From: Bacteroidota bacterium
GTDB lineage: Bacteria; Bacteroidota; Bacteroidia; Chitinophagales; UBA10324
Length of the DNA stretch: 38,720 nt
Reading direction: 5' to 3'
Assembly (NCBI GenBank): GCA_014190575.1
Contig: BJGQ01000010.1
Span: forward strand, 42,092 to 80,811
Position 1 is the stretch's first letter, and the number at the start of each line of letters is the position of its first letter. Position numbers and translations under genes: made by a program. Below, piece after piece: positions 26,281 through 34,793 of the stretch. Below the pieces are notes generated by a model. That model saw only the letters and a program-made list of their open reading frames with translations. It had not been told where the DNA came from and searched no databases.

Positions 26281-26903
26281 TGAAAAAACCTTCTGCAGGA
26301 TTAGTTGCTGCGGCAATTATTCTGCTCGCCCCTTTTGGTTTCTGGATTTATTACGACATCTATAAAACGCCGATGCTCTCGCCGCGGTTGAAAGAATTTT
26401 ACCAGGTTCCGTTTTTTAAGTTAGCGAATCAGTTGGGTGATACTGTTACATCTGATGATTTGAAAGGATATGTGTATGTCACTGATTTTTTCTTTGCAAG
26501 TTGCCCGGGAGTTTGCCCGAAGCTGAGCACTCACCTGAGTAAAATGCAAGAGAATTTTAAAGATGAGCAACGGATAAAATTTGTATCCATCACCGTTGAT
26601 CCAATGCGGGATTCGGTTGCCGCATTGAAAGCATATTCAGAAAAATATAAAGCCGTTGATACAAAGTGGTATTTTTTAACAGGGGTGAAGGACACAATTT
26701 ACAACCTTGCAGAGAAAGGATTTAAAGTTCCGGTGGTGGAAGATGTAAATGGCGAAGAAGAATTCACGCACACCGACAGAATGGTTCTGGTAGATGGAAC
26801 CGGAATGATTCGTGGTTATTACAATGTGGTTGAAGACACCGCAATGGTTGACTCGTTGTATAATGATATTGAGCGGCTGCTGATTGAAAAGCCGAAGTCG
26901 TAA
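26280..26903 (+). CDS. sco: SCO1/SenC copper chaperone
   Basis: This thioredoxin-fold copper protein delivers copper to the CuA site of subunit II. The start is ATG at 26280, overlapping the preceding stop; an upstream in-frame ATG at 26250 would sit inside subunit IV and is less likely. The 207-residue product has an N-terminal membrane anchor (about 8-25), the copper-binding C75-PGV-C79 in FFFASCPGVCPK, SITVDPMRDSV, and the distal histidine in EFTHTDRMVLVDGTG. It is placed directly after the oxidase genes, as expected for an assembly factor. Confidence 0.95.
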   Translation: MKKPSAGLVAAAIILLAPFGFWIYYDIYKTPMLSPRLKEFYQVPFFKLANQLGDTVTSDDLKGYVYVTDFFFASCPGVCPKLSTHLSKMQENFKDEQRIKFVSITVDPMRDSVAALKAYSEKYKAVDTKWYFLTGVKDTIYNLAEKGFKVPVVEDVNGEEEFTHTDRMVLVDGTGMIRGYYNVVEDTAMVDSLYNDIERLLIEKPKS

Positions 26904-26951
26904 ATTTGTATTTTTCAATTTCTTTTTTTTTTTTGAAAAAATTAAATTGTA

Positions 26952-27479
26952 GTGAAAGAAAAACAACTCAATATTTTTGTTGCCATAATTTCAATAGCCA
27001 TTCCGCTGTTGGTGCTGTCGTTGTTTTATCTGAAACCGCCTGATATAAAAATCGGTTTTGATTTATCAATCATTCCCACATTCAATGCTTCAATCAATTT
27101 TACAGTTTCTTTATTGCTGATTGTGGGATATGTTTTTATGAAACAAAATAAAATTCAGTATCATAAATATACCATGATTACTGCCTTCTGTTTATCAAGT
27201 GTGTTTTTGATTTCGTATGTGGTGTATCACACGCTGGCAGTTGAAACACATTTTGGTGGTGAGGGCTGGATTCGTCCGGTTTATTTTATTCTGTTAATCA
27301 CTCACATTATTCTCGCGGCAGTTATTGTCCCGATGATATTATTTACACTCACTCGTGGATTGCAGGAACGATTTGACAAGCATCGCCGCATTGCAAAATG
27401 GACTTGGCCATTGTGGTTGTATGTATCGGTAACCGGAGTAATTGTATATTTATTATTATCGCCTTACTACCAACATTAA
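26952..27479 (+). CDS. DUF420 membrane protein
   Basis: This 175-residue membrane protein of the DUF420 family is often found beside oxidase and sco genes and is thought to help oxidase biogenesis. It starts with GTG at 26952; five hydrophobic segments are visible, and the stretches FLISYVVYHTLAVETHFGG, RPVYFILLITHIILAAVIVP and HRRIAKWTWPLWLYVSVTGV are typical of the family. The 48-bp gap from sco contains a run of 12 T at 26923-26934 flanked by complementary A/T arms, which may attenuate transcription here. Confidence 0.9.
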   Translation: MKEKQLNIFVAIISIAIPLLVLSLFYLKPPDIKIGFDLSIIPTFNASINFTVSLLLIVGYVFMKQNKIQYHKYTMITAFCLSSVFLISYVVYHTLAVETHFGGEGWIRPVYFILLITHIILAAVIVPMILFTLTRGLQERFDKHRRIAKWTWPLWLYVSVTGVIVYLLLSPYYQH

Positions 27480-27503
27480 GTTGCGCACTCCATTGCTCCG
27501 ACT

Positions 27504-27511
27504 TATTTTTG
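27504..27511 (+). promoter_or_regulatory. Bacteroidota promoter for the 88-aa protein gene
   Basis: TATTTTTG matches the -7 consensus TAnnTTTG, and TTG at 27481-27483 lies 20 nt upstream as a possible -33 box. The start codon is 17 nt downstream. This suggests that the small gene can be transcribed apart from the oxidase operon. Confidence 0.5.
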
Positions 27512-27527
27512 TTTTATCAAATAAACA

Positions 27528-27794
27528 ATGAAAAAAATTCTCTTCATACTTGTTGTTGCCATAGTATTTGTCAGTTTGCAAACTGATTTAACTTTTGCTC
27601 AATGTGCTTTATGCAAAGCATCAGTGGAAACTTCGTTACAGGAAGGCAATACAAGTGCTGCCGGATTAAATGTTGGAATTTTATACCTGCTTGTTATGCC
27701 TTATGCATTAATCGGCGGCCTGGGATATTGGTGGTACAACAATAACAAAAAGAAGAAAAGCCAGGAAGCAGTTGACAGTAATCAGTTGTTGTAG
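27528..27794 (+). CDS. Small CxxC membrane protein at the end of the oxidase locus
   Basis: The function is not recognised. The 88 residues comprise a signal sequence (to about A24), an exported segment with C26-AL-C29 followed at once by lysine (QCALCKASVETS), a single transmembrane segment (about 47-68, GILYLLVMPYALIGGLGYWW) and a lysine-rich cytoplasmic tail. Position after sco and DUF420 suggests a part in oxidase or copper handling, but that is inference. The CxxCK arrangement recalls the lysine-type haem motif of NrfA; with so little sequence, metal or disulfide use is as likely. Confidence 0.75.
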   Translation: MKKILFILVVAIVFVSLQTDLTFAQCALCKASVETSLQEGNTSAAGLNVGILYLLVMPYALIGGLGYWWYNNNKKKKSQEAVDSNQLL

Positions 27795-27844
27795 CTATTT
27801 CATTGGTCGCAAATAACCTTTCACTTTTCATTTTTAGTTTTTCT

Positions 27845-28534
27845 CTATTTAAAAACTTTATCGTCAACACCTTTATTCACTAAGTAGTTGCTGAATACGA
27901 TGGTGATTTTACCTTTTTTGTTTTCTGGTTTACCGGTGTCTTCAGTTGATGCGGAATCTAAATCAACAACCAACGCTTTCGGCAATTTGAATTTCGAAGT
28001 TTCAATGGTGAAGATGAGTTTGTCGGGTAATGCATAGCTGAAATTTGCGCCATAAAAATGTTCAATCTCTAAATTGCCGTTGCTTCGGGTTGTGAGATGA
28101 CTTTTTAATATCAATCCTTTGTTTGCATCAATCCAGAATTTTCCCAGAATCAAATCTGCTGTATCAGTATTTGGAATTACTGTGATGATTGTTGTATTCA
28201 CTCCATTAATAATTTCAGTTCCGGTTTTTATGGCTGAATATGTATTGGTGTCGCTTAACATCGCCTGAATGTTATTCGGGTTTTGTTTCGGCAATAACAT
28301 TATTCCTTCTGCTTTCACTTTAAATTTTTTTGGCTTTTTGAAAAACACTTTCGCTGCTATGTCATTCATTTTAATAAATGATACATCGAGGTGAATACTC
28401 ATATCAGCAGTGTAATCATTCACCTTACTGAAATTGGTATTGACTTTATTAATTATTTGTGAACTGGTTTGCGCTACTGAATAATTAGAAAAACAAAGCG
28501 TGAAAAGAAAAAAGAGAATGAAATTGCGTATCAT
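27845..28534 (-). CDS. LolA-like outer-membrane lipoprotein carrier/sorting protein
   Basis: This 229-residue periplasmic protein has a signal peptide ending near SVAQ (about residue 22) and a LolA-like beta-rich body: IINKVNTNFSKVNDYTADM, KVFFKKPKKFKVKAEG, and DLILGKFWIDANKGLILKSH. Such proteins bind lipid or lipoprotein acyl chains. It starts 2 bp after the ABC permease gene, so all three genes are one operon and may move a lipid or lipoprotein-like cargo. The product ends in a charged tail (GVDDKVFK). Specific LolA identity is not claimed. Confidence 0.85.
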   Translation of the reverse strand: MIRNFILFFLFTLCFSNYSVAQTSSQIINKVNTNFSKVNDYTADMSIHLDVSFIKMNDIAAKVFFKKPKKFKVKAEGIMLLPKQNPNNIQAMLSDTNTYSAIKTGTEIINGVNTTIITVIPNTDTADLILGKFWIDANKGLILKSHLTTRSNGNLEIEHFYGANFSYALPDKLIFTIETSKFKLPKALVVDLDSASTEDTGKPENKKGKITIVFSNYLVNKGVDDKVFK

Positions 28535-28536
28535 AT

Positions 28537-29385
28537 TTAACTGAGAATATCTTTTTTAATGAAACGATAATAAGTGACGGAAAGAAATCCGACTATGTAT
28601 GCAAGCATGATGGCAATGGATTTTAAAATAGTAGAAATTGATAACGGGTCCTGAAATAATTTTTGCCATACAATCATGTGAGTGGTAAACAATAACGGTT
28701 TTATGTTGTTGAACAACGGCATATCCAGAGTTCCGATAATGGTGAAGATGATGATGACCGCCATGGTTGAAACAATCGGCACAATGGAATTATCAGAAAA
28801 AGCACTGAGCATTAATGAAAATGTTGTGACAACCGACAAGCTGATAAACGCAACAACACACGCTGCAAAAAATCGCCATAAACATTCAGCAGCAGGAATA
28901 ATTGAAATATGATCAGTGCTTAGCACCATCAGGTCGCCGGTTTTAAATATCCATAATCCAAAACCAAGAGCTAAACCTCCCAACCATAAAACCAAGAGCA
29001 AAGTGTAAAAACTTCCGGCAATAAATTTTGCTGTAATAATGTTTGCTCTCGAAATTGGTTTCGTCGCTAACAATCGCATCGTGCCTGCTGATGCCTCACC
29101 TGAAAGTAAATCGCCTGTAACCAATGCAACCATCAACGGCATTTGAACAATCAGTGTTTGAAGAATGACATAAGTGATGAGGTAGCCATTGAGAATATTT
29201 CCTGAAATAGAAAAATTAGTTTCGAGTTGTTGAATCAGAAAAATCAGGTAAGTTTTTCCATCGACAAAAAGTGCCAGTTGAAAAATAAAAACCAAAATAG
29301 CAATAGCTACAAATCCAATGTAACTGCGTGGTCGTGAAAATATTTTATACAACTCAACTTTTAACAGGCGATAAATCATGTTCAA
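28537..29385 (-). CDS. ABC-2 type transporter permease
   Basis: This 282-residue membrane protein of the ABC-2 family has about six hydrophobic segments. It starts MNMIYRLLKVELYKIFSRPRS-like with the usual amphipathic N-terminal helix, and carries the typical stretch DLLSGEASAGTMRLLATKPISR in the first half. It overlaps the upstream ATPase gene by 4 bp and is followed 2 bp later by the LolA-like gene. The substrate cannot be told; partners point to a lipid, drug or small hydrophobic compound. Confidence 0.9.
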   Translation of the reverse strand: MNMIYRLLKVELYKIFSRPRSYIGFVAIAILVFIFQLALFVDGKTYLIFLIQQLETNFSISGNILNGYLITYVILQTLIVQMPLMVALVTGDLLSGEASAGTMRLLATKPISRANIITAKFIAGSFYTLLLVLWLGGLALGFGLWIFKTGDLMVLSTDHISIIPAAECLWRFFAACVVAFISLSVVTTFSLMLSAFSDNSIVPIVSTMAVIIIFTIIGTLDMPLFNNIKPLLFTTHMIVWQKLFQDPLSISTILKSIAIMLAYIVGFLSVTYYRFIKKDILS

Positions 29386-30293
29386 TTATATTGATGTGTA
29401 AGTTTTAAAAAATATTCTTCCAACGCACGGCGATAAGTGATTCCATAAATTTTTATCCCCGTTTTGTTCAGTTCATTTACCAAGCCAGGAATTTCATTTT
29501 TTGAAAGTGAAAATTTCAAGGTGTTGTTTTCAAGGGAAGAAAATTTTTCTTTCTTGTATCCATTCAGTTTTTCTATAGCAATTTTTCCATCTTCCACTTC
29601 AATGCTCAATATTAAATCCTGAGTTGAAAGCAATTCAGTAACTTCTCCTTGTGCCACCTGTTTTCCTTTATTAATAATTACCATTCTGTTAGCCACCAAT
29701 TCTATTTCACTTAAAATGTGTGAGGAAAGAATAATGGTTTTTCCCATATCGTTTTTCAATCGCAAAATCATTTCACGAATGTCAATGATACCCTGCGGGT
29801 CGAGGCCGGTGGTGGGTTCATCCAAAATAATTAATTCAGGATTGTGAATTAAAGTTTGTGCAATCCCTAAGCGCTGCTTCATGCCATGACTATAAGTTTT
29901 CACTTTATCTTTTTCACGACCTTTTAATCCAACGAGTTCTATAATCTCCTGAATTTTATTTTTTGAAACATCAACACCACTGAGTTTTGAAAATAGCTGA
30001 AGATTTTTTTCAGCGCTCATGTATAAATAAAAATCAGGCTTTTCAATAATGCACCCAATCTGTCGCATGATTTCATTTCGATGCGAAGTCAATTCCTTAC
30101 CAAAAATTTTAATGCTCCCACTCGAAGGTTTTATCAATGAAAGAATCATGCGCATTGTGGTGCTTTTGCCTGCGCCATTCGGACCGAGAAAACCAAACAC
30201 ATTGCCTTTATAAACTTCAAGCGATAATTCATCCACCGCTTTAAATGCGCCGAACGATTTTGATATTTTATTGAGTTCAATAACGGGTTCCAC
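29382..30293 (-). CDS. ABC transporter ATP-binding protein
   Basis: This 303-residue ABC-2-type exporter ATPase has Walker A GPNGAGKST near 36-44, signature YSHGMKQRLGIAQTL, Walker B LIILDEPTTGLDP, and the switch histidine in ILSSHILSEIE. The C-terminal ~80 residues form the extra domain of the drug/lipid exporter type (EVEDGKIAIEKLNGYKKE). The gene is first of a three-gene operon with the permease (4-bp overlap) and the LolA-like protein. Confidence 0.95.
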   Translation of the reverse strand: MEPVIELNKISKSFGAFKAVDELSLEVYKGNVFGFLGPNGAGKSTTMRMILSLIKPSSGSIKIFGKELTSHRNEIMRQIGCIIEKPDFYLYMSAEKNLQLFSKLSGVDVSKNKIQEIIELVGLKGREKDKVKTYSHGMKQRLGIAQTLIHNPELIILDEPTTGLDPQGIIDIREMILRLKNDMGKTIILSSHILSEIELVANRMVIINKGKQVAQGEVTELLSTQDLILSIEVEDGKIAIEKLNGYKKEKFSSLENNTLKFSLSKNEIPGLVNELNKTGIKIYGITYRRALEEYFLKLTHQYN

Positions 30294-30312
30294 TAAAAAA
30301 TTTTACAGACAA

Positions 30313-30320
30313 CGAATGTA
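30313..30320 (-). promoter_or_regulatory. Possible -7 box for the ABC transporter operon
   Basis: The minus strand reads TACATTCG, one base from TAnnTTTG, 19 nt before the ATPase ATG. The same variant occurs before the glycosyltransferase gene. Weak call. Confidence 0.35.
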
Positions 30321-30350
30321 AGTGATGAATATTTTTTGCACTGAAAAGAT

Positions 30351-32609
30351 TTATTCATTCTTCACCTGATTATACAATTGCTGAAACTCAACATTGTCGG
30401 GCATCACTTGTGTGAGGTTTAAAAAATATGGAAGTGCTTCAGCTTTTCGTTTGCGATTGTAATAAAATATTGCAGTTACATAATTGAGGTCAACATCATT
30501 GGCATCAATCAACAATCCTTTCTTGTAAATTTTTTCTGCTTCAGCATCGCGCTTCAATTTTTCCATAAACAAACCATAGTTGTAAAACACCTTTGTGTTT
30601 TTTGAATTGGATGCTGCTTTAACAAAATAGTTCAACGCTGAATTATCATCATTCAATTCAACATTCAGCAAAGCGAGAAAATAATTTACCTGTGCATTAT
30701 CAGGTTCAATTTCCAGCGCAGTTTTCAATTGCTTTAAAGCATTCTGCGGTTCTCCAATGTCATCATACATCGATGAAAGGTTCAAGCGAGCTTGCACCAA
30801 CAAACTATCCATCTTTATTGCAACTATGTAATCTTCTTCTGCATTGTGGTAATTTTTAATTTTCACCTCGGCATCGGCCTTCATCATTCTGCTGCTTGGC
30901 TCAGAAGAATTTTTTTCAAGGAAGCTCAACAATTCTTTTTGTGATGAAGTAAACGAAGAACGAAAATCAGTATTTAAACTATCAGCATATTGAAGAAACA
31001 AATCAGCAGTAGCAATGCGAATGGCTTTCACTTTATCATTCAGTAAAACTGAAGCCTCTTTTTTCCATTGTTGCAATGGATAAAATTTTAAAGAGTTCAA
31101 TGCCTCATACCGAACCTGAGCATCTTCATTTTTCAAACCATCTAATAAGAAAGAAATATTTTTTACATCATTTGCAAATGACATATAATACAAAGCAGTT
31201 GCATGAATAATTGTTGGAACATTGGTATCAGGCACACATAATTTTTGCAGGTATTTTGCTGCTGCAAAATCCCCAAAGCTTCCTGGGATTAAATCATCAC
31301 TGAAATGATAACTTCGATTCGGGCCAAACCATTTTATTATTTGTGACGAAGCCCACTGCGCATTTTTTTCAGTGTGGCAATTGTTACATGCATTCGGAGT
31401 TCCGTATTTCAAACTCTGGTCGGGTCGTGGAACACGAAAACTATGATCGCGTCGCACATCATTTCCCATATAAATTTTCGATGGCATGTGGCAGTTGATG
31501 CATTGCGAACCTTCAGAATTTATTGCATGAAAAGTATGAGCCGGTGAATCCAGATTTTTATTGTGACACGAAGTGCAAAGAGAATTTCCAATCAGTATTA
31601 ATTTTCCACTATGTGGATTATGACAATTGCTACACTTCACATCGTGCATAAACATTTTACTCTGCGCAAAAGAGCTGAACTCATAATCTTCTTCATCAAT
31701 TTGCCCGTCGCGCTGGTATGCAGGAGTGTGTGGAGTTTCCGGAATAAAATGATTGAGCAATTGCAATGTTTGAAACGGACTTTCATCAATCGCTATTCTC
31801 CGGCTGTGGCAAGGCGCGCAGGTTGTGATTTGTTCTTTTGAAGTTTGATTTAGATGAAACAACAACAACGAACCGGAAATCCTTTTTCCATTTTTAAAAT
31901 CAGTTGAAGAAATATAATCAACATGTTTTTTTCCTGAACCATGACAACTTTCGCAACTCACATTTACACCTGACCAGGTTGTATGAAAAGTATCAGCAAC
32001 GGAATTATAATTTGTTTGAAGGTTCGTGGAATGACAACTTGCGCAGGAGGAATTCCAGTTTTGCGCACGACCGGTCCAGTGTAACCAATCATGTGAAGCA
32101 ATAATTTGATTGGGAGATTGATGAAACCATATTTTTTTATTTGTATCCCAACACTGCCGCATCATCTGCATTCTTCCACCCGGAAACTGAACGAGGTATT
32201 GTTGCAACGGATGAAAACCGAAAGTGTAAATGATTTCAAAATCCTGATTGCTTCCATCTGCACCCTGTGTATTGATAAAAAAATTTCCATCGCGTTTGAA
32301 GAAATGTGAAGTCACTCCATCAGCAGTAAAAGTTGAATTATTAAAATCGCCAAGCACTGAACTGTCAGTTGCCGGAAGCATGGAATGATAGTGGTCAGAA
32401 ATTTTCCAGTCGGATAATTCTTTTGCGTGACAAGAGCCGCAAACTTTATCGCCAACAAATACAGGTGAAGGATTTATAGAATCACTTCCAATTGAATTAT
32501 TTTCTGTTGAAGGATTTTTACAGGAATAAAAACTATTGATAAGGATATTCAGAAAAAATATAAACGCGATAGCTGAAAGAATAAATTGAGGTTTATTCTT
32601 TCTCATCAT
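30351..32609 (-). CDS. Octahaem c-type cytochrome with HEAT/TPR C-terminal half
   Basis: This 752-residue exported cytochrome starts with a hydrophobic leader ending in FYSC30, a possible but non-ideal lipobox. Eight CxxCH motifs lie between residues 57 and about 410 (CGSCH, CASCH, CESCH, CAPCH, CSNCH, CTSCH, CINCH, CNNCH), in the manner of cytochrome c554-like proteins. The rest, about 440-752, is helical with HEAT-like (DAQVRYEALNSLKFYPL) and TPR units (PQNALKQLKTALEIEPDNAQ). Such fusions are common in Bacteroidota and Planctomycetes, and their redox partners are mostly unknown. It is a single gene with no obvious nitrogen- or sulfur-oxide reductase beside it. Confidence 0.9.
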   Translation of the reverse strand: MMRKNKPQFILSAIAFIFFLNILINSFYSCKNPSTENNSIGSDSINPSPVFVGDKVCGSCHAKELSDWKISDHYHSMLPATDSSVLGDFNNSTFTADGVTSHFFKRDGNFFINTQGADGSNQDFEIIYTFGFHPLQQYLVQFPGGRMQMMRQCWDTNKKIWFHQSPNQIIASHDWLHWTGRAQNWNSSCASCHSTNLQTNYNSVADTFHTTWSGVNVSCESCHGSGKKHVDYISSTDFKNGKRISGSLLLFHLNQTSKEQITTCAPCHSRRIAIDESPFQTLQLLNHFIPETPHTPAYQRDGQIDEEDYEFSSFAQSKMFMHDVKCSNCHNPHSGKLILIGNSLCTSCHNKNLDSPAHTFHAINSEGSQCINCHMPSKIYMGNDVRRDHSFRVPRPDQSLKYGTPNACNNCHTEKNAQWASSQIIKWFGPNRSYHFSDDLIPGSFGDFAAAKYLQKLCVPDTNVPTIIHATALYYMSFANDVKNISFLLDGLKNEDAQVRYEALNSLKFYPLQQWKKEASVLLNDKVKAIRIATADLFLQYADSLNTDFRSSFTSSQKELLSFLEKNSSEPSSRMMKADAEVKIKNYHNAEEDYIVAIKMDSLLVQARLNLSSMYDDIGEPQNALKQLKTALEIEPDNAQVNYFLALLNVELNDDNSALNYFVKAASNSKNTKVFYNYGLFMEKLKRDAEAEKIYKKGLLIDANDVDLNYVTAIFYYNRKRKAEALPYFLNLTQVMPDNVEFQQLYNQVKNE

Positions 32610-32703
32610 TTCAAAAACACAATTGTATTTCGTGAAAATATTTTGAAATAAAATAAGTCAACATAAATTTTGTATTTCATTATCAAATTATCAAATCACC
32701 ATT

Positions 32704-32756
32704 CTTCGACAAGCTCAGAATTGTTAGCATGCGCCGTCATACTGAGTTTATCGAAG
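32704..32756. repeat. REP-like inverted repeat overlapping the ispG 3' end
   Basis: The arms CTTCGACAAGCTCAG (32704-32718) and CTGAGTTTATCGAAG (32742-32756) are complementary apart from two G-T type positions, with a 23-nt centre. The sequence is of the dispersed CTTCGACAAGCTCAG type; a further arm occurs at 38096-38108. The right arm lies inside the ispG reading frame, whose stop is at 32737-32739. The hairpin could also act as a terminator for ispG. Confidence 0.75.
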
Positions 32757-34704
32757 TGTCCACCCAATCGCCATTCTCCTTTATCAAATTAATTAATTCA
32801 TCAACTGCCGTTTCAGTATTGATACTTCGCTTCATAATGTCTTTTCCTTTATACAAAGTAATTTTTCCGGGGCCGCTTCCAACATATCCATAATCAGCAT
32901 CGGCCATTTCGCCGGGGCCATTTACAATGCAACCCATAATGGCAATCTTCATACCTTTCAAATGATTGGTGACTGCACGAATTTTCGCAGTAGTTTCTTG
33001 TAAATCAAAAAGTGTGCGACCACAACTGGGGCAACTGATGTATTCTGTTTTTGAAATCCGCTGACGGCAACCTTGCAGAATTCCGAAGCACAAACGATTT
33101 ACATTTTGCGAAAGTTGATTATCGGCTTTCAGCCACACACCATCGCCAAATCCATCTAACAACAATGCTCCAAAATCTGTAGCTGCATGAAGAGAAAGTT
33201 CATCAGATGAAAGATGATTGTATTCGCGCTTGATAATTACCGGGCACAAAATTTTTTCGTTCAGCAATTCAAAAATTAATCTTCGTTGCTGCATCATGCC
33301 ATTTGTGTGAGTGGAAGAAATAACAAGCACACAATTATTTTGTTCTTCTAATTTTTCAAGCACTGAATCTGAAAACTCATCCAACGAAATTTTTATAAAA
33401 TTTAATGATGGAGAAAAAACTGTTTCAGTTAAAAATTCAGTTGCAGTTAATAATGGAAATCTTTTTTCACTACTGCCGTTGTTGGTGTTTTCACCAACAA
33501 CTTCCAGCCACGATTTATAATTCTGAATCAACCCCAGTGTTCCGGGAATTTCAAAATCAACTTTGTGAATTCCGGTGTAGATATAATCTGCGGCAGTATC
33601 ACTGATATTCCATTTATCGCTCGCTTCATCGTAATTATAACCAATCGGAATAAAAGATGAATGAGAAATATTTCGCTCAGCACTGCAATCGGCAATTACA
33701 ACCGGAACTTTGTGTGCACCAATATTTTTAATTGCATTGGTTTCTCTTCTTAAATAATGAAACGGGTCAATCGGATTTTCTTTGATAGATGGAACAACCG
33801 GCGTTTCTCTTTTTAAAGAATATCTATCAGCTAAAATTTTCGCAACCGGAATTTCAAACTCAGGGTCTTCGGTGAGCGACACGCGAATGGTATCGCCCAA
33901 TCCATCTTCCAGTAATGTTCCGATTCCGATAGATGATTTTATTCTTCCGTCTTCGCCATCACCGGCTTCTGTTACTCCAAGATGCAATGGATAATTTCGT
34001 CCGGTCTTCATCATTTCATGCACGAGCAAACGATACGCCTGCACCATCACCTGCGTGTTGCTTGATTTCATGCTCAGCACAATGTTCTGATAGCCGAGGT
34101 CCTCAGCAATATCCAGAAATTCAAAAGCACTCATCACCATTCCCATTGGTGAATCGCCGTATCGACTCATGATTCTATCGCTCAACGAACCGTGATTGGT
34201 ACCGATGCGCATTGCAGTTCCATGCTCTTTGCAAATTTTTACAAGAGGAGAAAATTTTTCTCTGATGCGCTCCAACTCTTCAGTGTATTCTGCATCGGAG
34301 TATTCCAGAGTTTGAAATTTTTTCTTGTCGGCGAAATTTCCAGGATTCACTCTCACCTTCTCTACTATACGCGCAGCCACTTCAGCAGCATTGGGTGTGA
34401 AATGAATATCGGCAATCAGCGGAGTTTTATATCCGCGCGCCAGCAATTCTTTTTTTATGTTTTCTAAATTCTTTGCTTCATTAATACTCGGAGCAGTGAT
34501 ACGCACCAACTCACAACCTGCCTCAATCATTTTAATACTTTGCTCAACAGTAGCATTGGTATTCATGGTATCAGTGGTGGTCATGCTTTGCAACCGAATT
34601 GGGTTGTTGCCACCGATTCCCACATCACCAATCATTACTTCACGGGTGAGAAATCTGGAGTAGGCAGTTAAACTGTTGCAATATTTTTTATCAGAAATAT
34701 TCAT
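32737..34704 (-). CDS. ispG: 4-hydroxy-3-methylbut-2-enyl diphosphate synthase, long form
   Basis: This enzyme makes HMBPP in the MEP route to isoprenoids and needs a [4Fe-4S] cluster. The start is taken as ATG at 34704 (655 residues); TTG at 34713 is possible but falls between the promoter and the ATG. The N-terminal TIM barrel (RLQSMTTTDTMNT, ADIHFTPNAA, VRVNPGNF, MRIGTNHGSLSDR) is followed by a large insertion (about 290-530), typical of Bacteroidota, Chlamydia and plants. The cluster domain then follows with C558-PS-C561, and C592 and E599 in GCIVNGPGE. E. coli IspG is about 372 residues. The last six residues (TSINSV) are encoded by the arm of a repeat element. Confidence 0.95.
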   Translation of the reverse strand: MNISDKKYCNSLTAYSRFLTREVMIGDVGIGGNNPIRLQSMTTTDTMNTNATVEQSIKMIEAGCELVRITAPSINEAKNLENIKKELLARGYKTPLIADIHFTPNAAEVAARIVEKVRVNPGNFADKKKFQTLEYSDAEYTEELERIREKFSPLVKICKEHGTAMRIGTNHGSLSDRIMSRYGDSPMGMVMSAFEFLDIAEDLGYQNIVLSMKSSNTQVMVQAYRLLVHEMMKTGRNYPLHLGVTEAGDGEDGRIKSSIGIGTLLEDGLGDTIRVSLTEDPEFEIPVAKILADRYSLKRETPVVPSIKENPIDPFHYLRRETNAIKNIGAHKVPVVIADCSAERNISHSSFIPIGYNYDEASDKWNISDTAADYIYTGIHKVDFEIPGTLGLIQNYKSWLEVVGENTNNGSSEKRFPLLTATEFLTETVFSPSLNFIKISLDEFSDSVLEKLEEQNNCVLVISSTHTNGMMQQRRLIFELLNEKILCPVIIKREYNHLSSDELSLHAATDFGALLLDGFGDGVWLKADNQLSQNVNRLCFGILQGCRQRISKTEYISCPSCGRTLFDLQETTAKIRAVTNHLKGMKIAIMGCIVNGPGEMADADYGYVGSGPGKITLYKGKDIMKRSINTETAVDELINLIKENGDWVDTSINSV

Positions 34705-34710
34705 TACGCG

Positions 34711-34718
34711 CAAAAGTA
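34711..34718 (-). promoter_or_regulatory. Bacteroidota -7 box immediately before ispG
   Basis: The minus strand reads TACTTTTG, an exact TAnnTTTG. Only six bases separate its end from the ATG at 34704, so transcription would start at or next to the start codon. This supports ATG 34704 over TTG 34713. Confidence 0.5.
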
Positions 34719-34793
34719 AAATGAGAATGGTGAAAGGTGAATTGTCAATTAATTAATTTTTAAAGTATTAAAAAATTTAATCCGGAACATGAA

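Noticed and set aside
34705-34713. TTG start for ispG
   Set aside because: It falls between the promoter box and the ATG, and would leave no room for transcription to begin before it.
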